NCBI GenBank assembly: GCA_950097015.1
Contig: CATNEN010000038.1
Span: 7,624,001 to 7,688,000, forward strand
Length of the DNA: 64,000 bases
Source of the DNA: Macrostomum hystrix
Taxonomy: Eukaryota > Platyhelminthes > Macrostomidae
Reading direction: 5' to 3'
The translations under genes and the position numbers were made by a program. Below the pieces are notes generated by a model. It was not told the DNA's origin. It saw nothing but the letters and a program-made list of their open reading frames with translations, and ran no database searches. Of this stretch, positions 53,825 to 64,000 are shown one piece after another (position 1 is the first letter of the stretch; each line of letters begins with the position of its first letter).

Positions 53825-54515
53825 TTCCATCCTGACGGTTAAACGTTCTGACGGTGTTTCAACCTGATGGTGACCCGTCCTGACGGTGTCCCGTCCTGAC
53901 GGTGTTCCATCCTGACCGTGCACCATCCTGACAGTGTTCCATCCTGACGGTGTACCATCCTGACGATGTTCCATCCTGACGGTGTTCCATCCTGATGGTG
54001 TACCATCCTGACGGTGTTCCATTCTGACGGTGTTCCATCCTGACGGTGTTCCATCCTGACGGTGTACCATCCTGACGGTGTTCCATCCTGACGGTGTTCT
54101 ATCCTGATGGTGTTCCATCCTTACGGTGTTCCATCCTTACGGTGTTTCATCCTGACGGTGTTCCATCCTGACGGTGTACAATCCTAACGGTGTACCATCC
54201 TGACGGTGTACCATCCTGACGGTGTTCCATCCTGACGGTGTTCTATCCTGATGGTGTTCCATCCTGACGGTGTTCTATCCTGATGGTGTACCATCCTGAC
54301 GGTGTTCCATCCTGACGGTGTTCTATCCTGATGGTGTACCATCCTGACGGTGTTCCATCCTGACGGTGTTCTATCCTGACGGTGTACCATCCTGACGGTG
54401 TACCATCCTGACGGTGTACCATCCAAGGACTACTCAAGTAACGTATATATAACTTACTACTTAAGTAGTCCTTGGTACCATCCTGACGGTGTACCATCCT
54501 GACGGTGTCCCATTT
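53825..54515 (+). repeat. 16-bp minisatellite GGTGTTCCATCCTGAC with an inserted hairpin
   Basis: About 40 copies. Variants TTCC, TACC, TTCT and TGATGG are arranged in repeated multi-unit blocks (for example about 54235-54370). A 53-bp inverted repeat interrupts the array at 54423-54475. Confidence 0.96.
54423..54475. repeat. 53-bp near-perfect inverted repeat inside a minisatellite
   Basis: Arms CCAAGGACTACT(C/T)AAGTA and reverse complement TACTTAAGTAGTCCTTGG around a short AT-rich loop. TACCAT flanks both sides, but because the host array repeats that word, a target-site duplication cannot be separated from repeat phase. Confidence 0.8.
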
Positions 54516-55619
54516 TTACGATTTCGAATGCGACTTTATGCTTCACGAAGGTCATAGCTTACATCCTTTGACGAGTACATGTACCTGTGTCCCTCTGGAA
54601 GCGCAACCAGACACATCCTACAGGCGGCCCTAAGCCAGAGGGCGCCAGCAAGTTCAATGCTAAATGATAGACGCATGCAAGCAGCTGTTTGGACTATACA
54701 TCAAGCAAGATTCTTCACCTTTGGTCTGGAACATTGCAGTTTGCTTTTTCTGGAATGCACCAGCGGAAGCGTGAGCTTTGCCGCATGACCTTCCAACCCG
54801 TTGCGCGTCTTTCATCTTGCTGATTATCTGATTATCTTGACGTGGCGTCGTTTTTTGCGAATACAATTTCCAGCTTCGGTACTGTACTATCTTTCCTCTT
54901 GGTACAGTAAAAATGGAGACATGGATTATGATTATAATCTTGCAGCACCTTATCCAGCCTAATTTACCATTGTTAGTCCGTCTGTTTCCGGCCTTTTAAA
55001 AAGATGCCAATTATGCTAACACGCATCAGGCTTTTAACAAAGTAATATGACGGGGCAGTGAAATATTGAGGCCTAAAGAAAAATTTGACATTTCTATTAC
55101 TTCTCATGCGATACTTCAGTTACTACTCAAATGAGTAGGCAAAACAAACGATAGAAATAAGCGGAATTGTGAAAGCGCCGGCTGCTCAAATCTAACTTGG
55201 CAACTCTAAAAGAGACCAAAATGTTTGCGATCAATCAGCAGGAGAAAGAAAATTAGTGGATTTTTATTTTTTTGAGATTTGCGTTCTCAGCACATTGCGC
55301 GGCTGCCTCATCTTTATTACACACTCAGCTAATTTCCTGTGTTTCCTTCTTTCCGCGCTGAAACTCGACCGCTGGCAGCCGCACAAATGCTGATATTGAA
55401 GCATTTTTTTGCTGCAGGTGGTCGACTGGTCCGCAAAAGTATTTCTAGAGATTTCCATGAGAAGCTGCGAGTTTCTCGAGTAGAAAGCATAAAAACTCCG
55501 CCCGACAGCTTCTTCGCTTCTTGATTTTAGAGGCTTCGCCGGAAAAACAGCCGCTCGAAAGAAAAAAGTCATCGCGTTTCGTTCGCACAGAAGGGCACAG
55601 AAGGGCTAAACAGAGGAGG
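54516..55619 (+). other. 5' region of the SK channel gene
   Basis: No exon or repeat is convincing. The frame of the SK exon is open back to 55521, before the first ATG at 55620, so 5' UTR probably covers at least the last 100 bp. Confidence 0.4.
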
Positions 55620-58600
55620 ATGTGGGCAGCAGCCACGCCAGCCAATGGGGACTCGCCAGGACACGCGGACGGCCTCCCCAACAGCGCAGCCGCCGGCAGC
55701 CTCATCAACAGTGGCGCTCAGCTTCACCAGCTGCTGCCCTGCATCTGCGACTGTGCCTGCCAGCTGGCACCGCTGCCTCCTCTTGAATTGCACGACGCCA
55801 GTCCAGATCTGCTTCTATCGTCGTCGCAGGAGTCTCTGATGGAAGTGCTTGTCGAAGAGGCTGGAGCAGTGGCTGCTGCCCAGGGAAGCGTCGCTGCCGT
55901 GACCGCAGGTGTCAATGCAGCAGCAACCGCAGCAGCTTCAGCTGGCAGCGGCATCGAGCTGAAGAGACTGCGGCAGTACCGCAGCCTGCGAAAACCAGCT
56001 TCCCGACCAGCACCAACGACAACGCAGCCGCGTCAGCAACCACAGCTGCCGCTACTGTCGCAGCAGCAGCAGCAGCCGCAGTACCAGCGTTTCCTGCCCG
56101 CTCCACCGCTAGCGGAGGAGGAGGACTTGAACAGTGGCAGACTGCGTCAGCGACGCCACAGCGACACGCCGAGGTTGCCGGGTATGGCACAGGGGGTTGT
56201 CGACGCTGAACAAGTGGCTATTCGTCACCGGATCCTAGGTGGGACGCAGCATCATCACCACCACCATCATCACTGCCACGGTCAGCAGCAGCAGCAGGAG
56301 CAGCAACAGCAGCATCAGCCACACTATCAGCATCATTACAATCCGTCTTTGCATCGACATCATCCCGGTGGAGGCTGCTGCCCAGGCGGAATGGGCGGCA
56401 GTGTCCGCTGCTCAGCAACATCTTCATCAGCCGCAGCCGCTGCTTCAGCTGCTGCCACGAGACAGTCCGAAGCCTCTCGAAGTCGCGGATTTCTTACAGA
56501 GCTCGGCGCAGATTTCATGCGGGTGAACGGAGCTGTCTCAGGATTCCGGCAGCTGAAACGGGTTCACGTTGGCGGCGGTACCTCAACGACTAGCCGTGGC
56601 TCGTCCTGTGATGACGCACCTGGAGGAGAGCAAATCCTGCAGCAGCACCAGCAGCTGCAGCAATCTTTGCCATGCAATCAGGAGACAACAGCCCTTCTAC
56701 TTTTGGAAGGCTCGTCGCCTCCACAATCGCCTGCGCCGATGCAGCAGCAGCAGCTGCCTGCGTCGCTGTACGATTTCACCGCAGACGCCGTCATGCCGGA
56801 TGCCGACATGGCCATTGCTCCTGATGCATCGGCGTCGACTAGCGTGCAGGCTGCAGCCAGTAGCTCCGGGTGCATCGCTGGTGGCGGCAGCGGAGTCCAG
56901 CATCCGGAGAGGCCGAGCAAGAATGTCGGCTACAGGCTGGGCCGCCGAAGGCAGCTGTACGAAAAGCGGAAACGTTTAAGCGACTACGCGCTGGCTTTCG
57001 GAATGTTCGGCATCGCTATTATGGTGCTGGAGACAGAGCTTACAATGGCCCGGCAGTACACTAAGGTGAGCTACGGCTAAAGTACCATTCTCTCTGTTCT
57101 TTCACTTTTCTAGAAACGCTGGAAAGTACATTCAGCAGACAACCGTACTAGGATGAAAATAGGCCGAGTTTGTGTAACAAGACTATCCAAATCGCGGGTG
57201 CATTGCTTTCTTTGTCGGAGATGCTCCAGTCACTGATCACAGACAAGCACCCTAGTCCTATAGGCCCTAAATTTGTCCCAAGTGCGGTTGCGAAAATTAC
57301 TGCGGTCTTTCCCGGATAAAGTGGCCTCTCAAAGCGCTGGACTCAGCCGGTTCTCGGCCTCTCGCAGCGACTGTTCACGGACTCGACATTGTTACTGGGA
57401 GGAAATTTATTGTCCACTGCAGGGCGGGACTTGCTCAGTTGTTGGGGATGCATAATTTATGCAAGTTGAGGATTTCTGCCCCGCCCAAGAGTTTGCCGGA
57501 GTGGAGTAACGACTGTGGGAACCAGCTCATGCTCAGTGTTGTCGCGGTCTGCAAAAAATTTAGCTACTGCTCAGAGAGGCGGGGCACCCCATCATTGCTG
57601 GAGACCCTGGCTGTTGTTCTTGCTTTCAGGAACGCGCTCTCCAGGAGAAGTGAGTGTACTTTAATCGCGCAATCCCGCAATTTACATAGCCCACCCCCAG
57701 CCCGCCTAGGAGGCTGCTGCTTGGACATTATTCAGCATCAGATGGCTGCGCTGTGCGGGACACGACACGGCCCCGCGGTCTGGCGGCCTCGTGTTTGAAT
57801 TGGGGCCACCAATTTCTCTCGTCTTTGCTTTTCTCTCATGACTTGCTGTTTCAGAGGGCCGGGTGGACATGTGAATCAATAACCCACAGCCGCTAAACTA
57901 ACAATTTCAGTTCGACATCTACTCGACCATCCTGCGCTCGCTGATCAGCATATCGACCCTGATTCTCGTGGCCCTCATCCTGGGCTATCATGCGCTGGAG
58001 ATCCAGGTTTGCGACCCGCTGTCTCACCTGAATTATTGGCATAGTTATTCTGAAAGCACGCTGAAAGTCTGAGGAACGCCCCCCGCCTGCGAGTGAGGAA
58101 AATAGATCTGGGAATCGCAAATGCCATGCGATGATTTAGATCGCTGGCCAGGCACACATGTCAAGTCCGGCTAGTCGGGGCGGCCGACTTTCATCAGTTC
58201 TTCTTGGCTAAGCCTGTCTCTATCCTTCCTAGCGTGTATTTACCTTTGAATGCATAGCAAGTCCCGGGTGAAGGACAGCTGCTTGTTCTGAATGCGGCAA
58301 AAGAGTGGGAAGGCCAGAATGCGAGCCGAGCCCTCTCCGCTTCCTCCTCCTGCTTTTCCTTGCGCTCCCATCCTCCCCAATGCGCCCCCATAGTTGACCC
58401 TGTAGCGGCCTGTCTGCGTACCTGTAATTTCCTGCCTCCGCCTCTGCTCCGCACCAGCAGTGAAAGCGGAGACGGCCCGTGAGGAAGCGCCGCCTGAAAA
58501 GGGACGTCGATTGTTGTGCCTGCTTAGGCCAGGGATATTTTGCGAAATTACTGCCTGCAGGCGGGGAGAGGTTTGAGTCATTTTGAGCACTTCCAGGGCT

Positions 58601-60126
58601 CCAGAGAGAGAGCTGCCCTAGCGAGCTCACGGTTAGCTATTCAGAGTGGGGAATTGCTCATGCCACAAAGGCACGGATTTTCACAAATTACTTTCTCATA
58701 AGACAGTTGAGAAGAGTCTCAGGATAAACAAGCGAGCCGTGAAACTGAGGAGGCTTTTGTTTTACTTGAACAGAGCGTTGGGAAATGCAAAAACAAGGAA
58801 GGCTATTTCACTTACTCAAATTAGAAAAGCGAATAGGAAGCTCAGAGATTTAGAGAGGCTTTGAGCATGATAATGAAAGCCAAGCATTTGCATGTTGATT
58901 TTGACCAACAGCTGTTCAGCATTGACAACTGCATCGAGGATTGGCGCATCGCCATCAACAGCCGCCGGGTGGCTCAGATGCTGGCCGAGGTGTGCGTCTG
59001 CGCGGTGCACCCGCTGCCCAACACCGTCACCTTCCGATGGCAGACCTACGTGCCTCACGACCGAAACACGCGCACAGTCGACGTCCCGGTGGATCTGTTC
59101 CTGTCGCTGCCAATGTTCCTGCGCCTCTACCTCATCTTCAGGGTGATGCTGCTGCACTCCAAGCTGTTCACCGATGCCAGCTCGCGGAGTATCGGCGCCC
59201 TCAACCGCATCTCCTTCAATACACGCTTCGTCATGAAGACTCTGATGACAATGTTCCCAGGCACCGTGCTGCTGGTGTTCATCCTGACCCTGTGGATCAC
59301 CGCCAGCTGGCTCATGCGCGCCTGCGAGAGGTCAGCTGGGGTCACGCATAGCTGCTCTCGCACCAAGGTCCCTGAGCTCGATTCCGCGGCGAGGCCGCAT
59401 TCATTCGGGGCGCAGCCGCGGAGAGAAAGCTTGGGGGCTTGTCGTGCGGTTAGCGACGATGAGAAAGTGCGTACCGTGTGTTTGGACATTCGGAAATCCT
59501 GCCTGAACTGCCTTGTCTCTGGCCGCGGGTCGATTTTAGGCCTCTGATATGCCAGTAGCTCTAGCCCCATGTGATCATTCATATTTATATCAACAGTGCG
59601 ACTACAAAGCCGTTTTTATACCAAGGGAGATTTTTTGGCAGCGTCCGAATGCTAACAGCTTCGGGTGGTGACTGACTGGTTGACAGACTGGTTGACAGAC
59701 AAAGACAGAAAAATTGAATATCTCGACGGTCTGAGCAGCTGGCGACTTGATTCTTGTCTCAGAAACAAGTTTCAGAAACTTGAAAAAGTTGGCCCGTGTT
59801 CTTGAGTTTCGTGTGCATTGCGTTGCTCCGTTCGGGTGCAGCACAAAAATTTTCAGGGGGGGATTCCCCTCGGTAGTTCTATTATTAATGCTTCACAGGA
59901 GGCGCTGTGGTGACTGATGCATAACTTGGCCTCAGCAATGAGACAGCCTCAAGCCTATATGAAAATTTCTCCAAAATCTTCACTCCACAGCTACCATGAC
60001 CACCTGCACGGCAACATTCTGAACTCGATGTGGCTGATCGCCATCACCTTTCTCAGCATCGGCTACGGCGACATCGTACCAAACACGTACTGCGGCAGGG
60101 CCATATCGATCACCACCGGCGTGATG
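55620..60126 (+). CDS. KCNN: Small-conductance calcium-activated potassium channel (SK/KCNN), 3' end not in window
   Basis: Four exons in frame: 55620-57065, 57911-58006, 58912-59330 and 59991-60126, giving 699 codons so far. SK channels are voltage-insensitive tetramers gated by Ca2+ through bound calmodulin. Exon 1 has a long N-terminal region rich in Ala, Gln and His (poly-Q, an eight-His run) followed by the family block [20 protein letters not shown] and S1 ([20 protein letters not shown]). Exon 2 is S2 ([18 protein letters not shown]). Exon 3 spans S3-S5 ([60 protein letters not shown]). Exon 4 carries the pore and filter [14 protein letters not shown]. The remaining S6 and calmodulin-binding exons were not found in 60127-64000, so they must lie downstream of the window. 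The first ATG gives 482 residues before intron 1, a longer N-terminus than in most homologues. Confidence 0.95.
57066..58911 (+). other. SK introns 1 and 2
   Basis: Intron 1 is 57066-57910 and intron 2 is 58007-58911. No tandem array, SINE or nested gene was recognised in either, unlike the introns of the other genes in the window. Confidence 0.5.
59340..59480 (+). repeat. SINE family A fragment in SK intron 3
   Basis: GCTCTCGCACCAAGGTCCCT, GAGCTCGATTCCGCGGCGAG and GGCGCAGCCGCGGAGAGAAA, ending within GACGATGAGAAAG. It begins about 10 bp after the exon 3 donor and keeps the reading frame open, which can mislead gene prediction. Confidence 0.88.
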
Positions 60127-62680
60127 GTAATTGAATCCAGTCTCAAACCCACAGCTGGTAGGATCAATATCTTCCTAACTGGTCCGGAGAACCAGAATCA
60201 CTAGGGGGGGGCGTCTCGCTGTCAGACAGATTTTCCAAGTGCTGAGCAGTGCCTGAGCAGGGTTGAGAAACGTTGAGTAAGTCGAAATTGAGTTGAGCCA
60301 GCGGCATTCAGAAACCCGGTGGGGGCGGGGTAGACACGGCAGGTTAGACCTCGCAGCCCACCCCCAGTGTAAGGCCCAACGACTAGATTTTCATTATTTT
60401 CCCATATCTCGCCCCGACAGTCTCGTGCCTGATCCCTGATCCACCACCCCAGCTAGGGGGATCAATGATGTTGCCAAGTGCCAAACTTTGCTTATTAAAT
60501 CTAGCACTAGAATAGAAAGAAGCGACCTGGAAACAGTTCAGTGTACTTTGTCATAGTGACTATGAGTCTACATAACTATTAATGCTGGCTAATTATGAGG
60601 CGATGGTTATTTGAGACACTTTTACAGCACCTGTCCTTGCACTGACTGGTTAATCAGCTAGACGCATTCCTTCTCTGTGCGTTCTCTCATTATCTATTGA
60701 TAATAGATACTAGATACTAGATACTAGATACTTAATACAGTTCGATATCTTTTATAATTGGTGCCTTACATGAAACGTATTTGTACTAAACAGTAGAGAG
60801 ACCTCGGAGTGTTTCAAATACCCAAATTTTCTCTTTCTGTATCTCCAAAAATATTCTGTATCGCCATGAAAATGCAGAACACGGGCTAAAATTTTCCAAT
60901 CTATCCGATGAAACAACTTCCAGAATCGGCATCTTCGATACATTTAACGATTCTCGTCTGGTGTCTGGTGGCAAAAACCACCAATAGAGCATAGATTTTC
61001 TGTTTACAAAATTTCATCATGTAACCATGACGACTATTATTGTTGCGCATATTGTAGTGATTAGATTGTTAATAATAATTATTATTGATTTGTTAATTAT
61101 TCAGGTAGCAAGCACACAAAAAAATCAGCAAATCCGAAACTGTCAGATACCTGTTGATTTTGATATGATAATCAGATGCAGCACGCAAGCATGGCATATT
61201 CTTCCCACATGCTAATTTCTCTCGACCAGGTGCAAAAATGGTGGGAAGTATCTGAAGGGAAAATTCGCAGCAAATTGAGCTTGAATCAAGTAGAAATTTG
61301 AGCAGTCCAAAGAGATCAACCCTAATTTCGGATGCTCAGGCAGCTATGCTCACCTGGAGCAGTCCGCAGTGCATCAGTGAAATGCGCCAGTCGAATGTCT
61401 CCATAACGAGCATGACAGCGCATGACAGCGCAGCCAAATCAAATCTTTTGATCCGTGGGTAATCACGGTGCTTGAAACAGGAGCTTCGCATCTCTAGTAA
61501 AAATCTCCTTTGATTGTTAACCACTGTCCTTAGTTCTTTGCATTGCATACACATTGTACTTTGAGTACTTTGTCGCTAGAACTTATCGATCACCTCATGT
61601 GTAGCACATAGGACAGGTGCCATAAAAATATTTTTTAATTTTAAGTTTGTAATTTTGTCAGTTTTTGATCACAGAAAACCTTCAGCCGCCAAATTGTGCC
61701 CTAAAAAAGTTTTAACACTTCGCTGTTATGAACTTTTTTAAACGGGAACCCATTCTTATCAAGCGAACATTTTTAAGGATGTTCTAAGGACTATTGAGGA
61801 GGCTGTAAAATGATAATTTTTTTTGGCTACTAAATGAAAAACTTTGAGGGCTGTTTAATGACATATTTGACGGCAGTTAAATGGCAACTAAACTGTATGA
61901 ATGATGAGAAGTTAGTTCAAATGAGAACCCGAATGAGAACTGTACGTTCATTACTCATAGGCTGCTCAGAAGCCCAAGCTTTCGCACACTTGCTCAGTGT
62001 CCCGTCTCCAAGCCTCTCTACACCTCTTCACACCCAGTAATCCCAATTGATCGCTAATATGCCATTGGAATGGGCCCGGTGGGTCGCTATTGATTTCGCA
62101 TAGTGACGAAGAAAGCCGAACAGAGACCAAAATGTTCCAGTTTGAAGCCACTCGAGCTAGGAAGGGGAGGCCGGACGAAGATGGATGGAGGAGGCGGCAA
62201 TGTGGGAGATTAGCATACAAAGCCGCAGCCCGAACTGCGCAGCCAAGTTTATGCCCCTCCACTGTCACGCGAACGCGAAAGAAACCCTCTAAGTGGCGAC
62301 TGAGGAACAGTGCGTTGCAATAGTTTCCGGGGTATTGCAGAGTCCCTGGTGCAAAAGTGCAAGCCAAGCAAAGTTGCATATAAAGCGGTTTTAAGAGCAT
62401 CAACTGAACCCTGCAAAAACAGCGGATCAGTAACTATTCTGCAATGTTCCGCAATGGCGGGCTCCCGGCCGAGTTCTTGTTCCCCCATATAACTGTCCGC
62501 TGCGCTGCGCAATCACTGGATGGAAAGCGCGCCTGTCATGCAGCCATCAACAGGCACTTGCGCCGTCAGTCAGTCAGTCAGTTGGCGAGGCAAGGACGGG
62601 CCAAGTGGTACAAAACGTGTACATTCACTTCACGAGAGCCAAGTTCGCTTGAAAAAGGCGTCTTAGCAATGTGCGCTTAA
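60127..62680. other. SK downstream region, no exon recognised
   Basis: Expected S6 continuation (after the GVM ending of exon 4) was not found in any frame by eye. Otherwise AT-rich; a small ATACTAG repeat lies at about 60703-60735. The minus-strand frame 61966-62403 and the plus frames nearby have no recognisable domain. Confidence 0.4.
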
Positions 62681-62684
62681 ATTA

Positions 62685-63290
62685 GACATCCCCAATAGTA
62701 ATGTGTCGCTTGAATTAGACGTCTTATTAGCAATGTGTCGCTTGAATTAGACGTCTTGTTAGCAATGTGTCGCTTGAATTAGACGTCTTATTAGCAATGT
62801 GTCGCTTGAATTAGACGTCCCTTGGCAATGTGTCGCCTGAATTAGACGTCCCTTAGCAATGTGTCGCTTGAATTAGACGTCTTTTTAGCAATGTGTCGCT
62901 TGAATTAGACGTCCCTTGGTAATGTGTCGCCTGAATTAGACGTCTTATTAGCAATGTGTCGCTTGAATTAGACGTCTTATTAGCAATGTGTCGCTTGAAT
63001 TAGACGTCCCTTGACAATGTGTCGCTTGAGTTAGACGTCTTAGCAATGTGTCGCTTGAGTTAGACGTCTTAGCAATGTGTCGCTTGAATTAGACGTCTTA
63101 GCAATGTCTCGCTTGAATTAGACGTCTTAGCAATGTGTCGCTTGAATTAGACGTTTTAGCAATGGGTCGGTTAAGTTAGACGTCTTAGCAATGTGTCGCT
63201 TGAATTAGACGTCCCTTGACAATGTGTCGCTTGAATTAGACGTCTTAGCAATCGGTGGTTAAGTTAGACATCTTAGCAATGTGTCAGCTC
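62685..63290 (+). repeat. Minisatellite of 28-33 bp centred on AGACGTCT
   Basis: About 20 copies of GCAATGTGTCGCTTGAATTA plus GACGTCTTA, with an optional TTA/GTTA or CCCTT linker producing length classes. Each unit carries the palindrome GACGTC. The right edge is degenerate (GGGTCGGTTAAG). Confidence 0.95.
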
Positions 63291-64000
63291 GCTTCCTTGT
63301 TTCGTAGCACTTGTGAGTGAGTAGAGGGGCACAATAGTCAGCTATGCGATTTGAAAACAAACGCAAGGGCAGATGTTTCGCCGCACTGTTTTTCTGTTAC
63401 TGTTGGCGATATTTGCGATATATGCATGACTATTTTTACTTTTTTACATTCTTCTAACTGAGCGAGGCAGTGAAATGTATACCTGATTGATGAAAGCAGT
63501 TGGATTGTTGATAAAATATAAGTGCACCATACAGTTTCGTATTGCATGCAGTGTATCGGAAGTCACATTCGTATGTCGATGTGGAGTGCCATTTCTGAGA
63601 TACGAAAAGTATTTCCCCATTGTCTCAATTCACAGCGTGGGATGCGGGCAGCCCCGTGCCTTGAAGTCGGCAATGGTTGAGCCAAAGAGATTGCTCGATA
63701 ACTGCATAATGAATGATGCGAAAATAAGCCAGCCAAAGTCCCACGGCTCCCGCCTTTGATCTGTGCCGCCCGGCCTGTGTTCTCTTGCCGCCTAAAACTC
63801 TTTGATGCCACCGATTTATCTGGGCAAATCGCGGGTGCAAATTGATTTCGGCTCTCAACTTAACTGGTCTATTTTTTCTAAATCCCTTTTATGGGTCTTG
63901 ACGGAGTCCCAGAGTTCTTAACTCGGCTTTTTCCCCCGACCGAAATCGATTATTCAGATAAGCCTATCAAATGGTTCTGCAGATTGGCGATTTTACTTAG
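63291..64000. other. Window end, no gene supported
   Basis: Opposed open frames around 63487-63860 overlap each other and show no domain. This is probably still SK intron sequence. Confidence 0.35.

Noticed and set aside
53082-54497. Pro/Ser- and Trp/Gln-rich repeat proteins
   Set aside because: Translations of two 16-bp arrays, which are open in every frame by composition.
58861-59547. Read-through of SK exon 3 past 59330
   Set aside because: The extension translates a SINE A; the GT donor at 59331 joins in frame to the pore exon at 59991.

Overview
This window is eukaryotic nuclear DNA from an invertebrate animal. Genes are split by GT-AG introns, exons are GC-rich inside AT-richer non-coding DNA, and the gene set is metazoan (Phactr, SK potassium channel, sialin-type SLC17, reeler-DOMON-cytochrome b561 proteins, SRP14, UBL4A). 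tRNA-derived SINEs, decayed retroelements and many private minisatellites fill the rest; by eye about one fifth of the window is tandem repeat. A lophotrochozoan, possibly a free-living flatworm, is my guess, held with low confidence. Nothing here is bacterial.

Layout. 1-2464 (+): 3' end of a single-pass membrane protein gene. 5016-12987 (+): a PHACTR gene whose introns hold several unrelated minisatellites and two further exons that could start lipidated N-termini. 14902-15390 (-): intronless UBL4A (GET5). 16676-19106 (-): complete three-exon SRP14. 19820-20735 (-): wreck of a Ty3/Gypsy polymerase. 21406-21878: non-autonomous DNA transposon with 115-bp inverted repeats and an 8-bp target duplication. 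24857-30619 (+): complete five-exon SLC17 (sialin-like) transporter with about 2.9 kb of 20-bp satellite in intron 2. 30748-35470: three large minisatellite blocks. 36611-42895 and 44394-49977 (+): two complete tandem paralogues of the FRRS1 family, each 12 exons with the same intron phases. 50000-55600: SINEs and minisatellites, no gene I can support. 55620-60126 (+): SK-type (KCNN) channel running from the N-terminus through the pore; its calmodulin-binding region is not in the window.

Exon models were built by hand from translated similarity, splice dinucleotides and phase continuity. All six multi-exon models keep frame at every junction shown. The genes do not form one pathway: UBL4A and SRP14 both act in delivering proteins to the ER, and the rest look like unrelated neighbours.

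The most notable structure is in the FRRS1 pair. Exon 10 and its flanks are almost identical between paralogues (2 silent differences in 357 nt) while exons on either side have diverged, which suggests recent gene conversion. The minisatellite just upstream of that exon is built from the exon's own first bases. I found no evidence of a wholly new multi-gene system.
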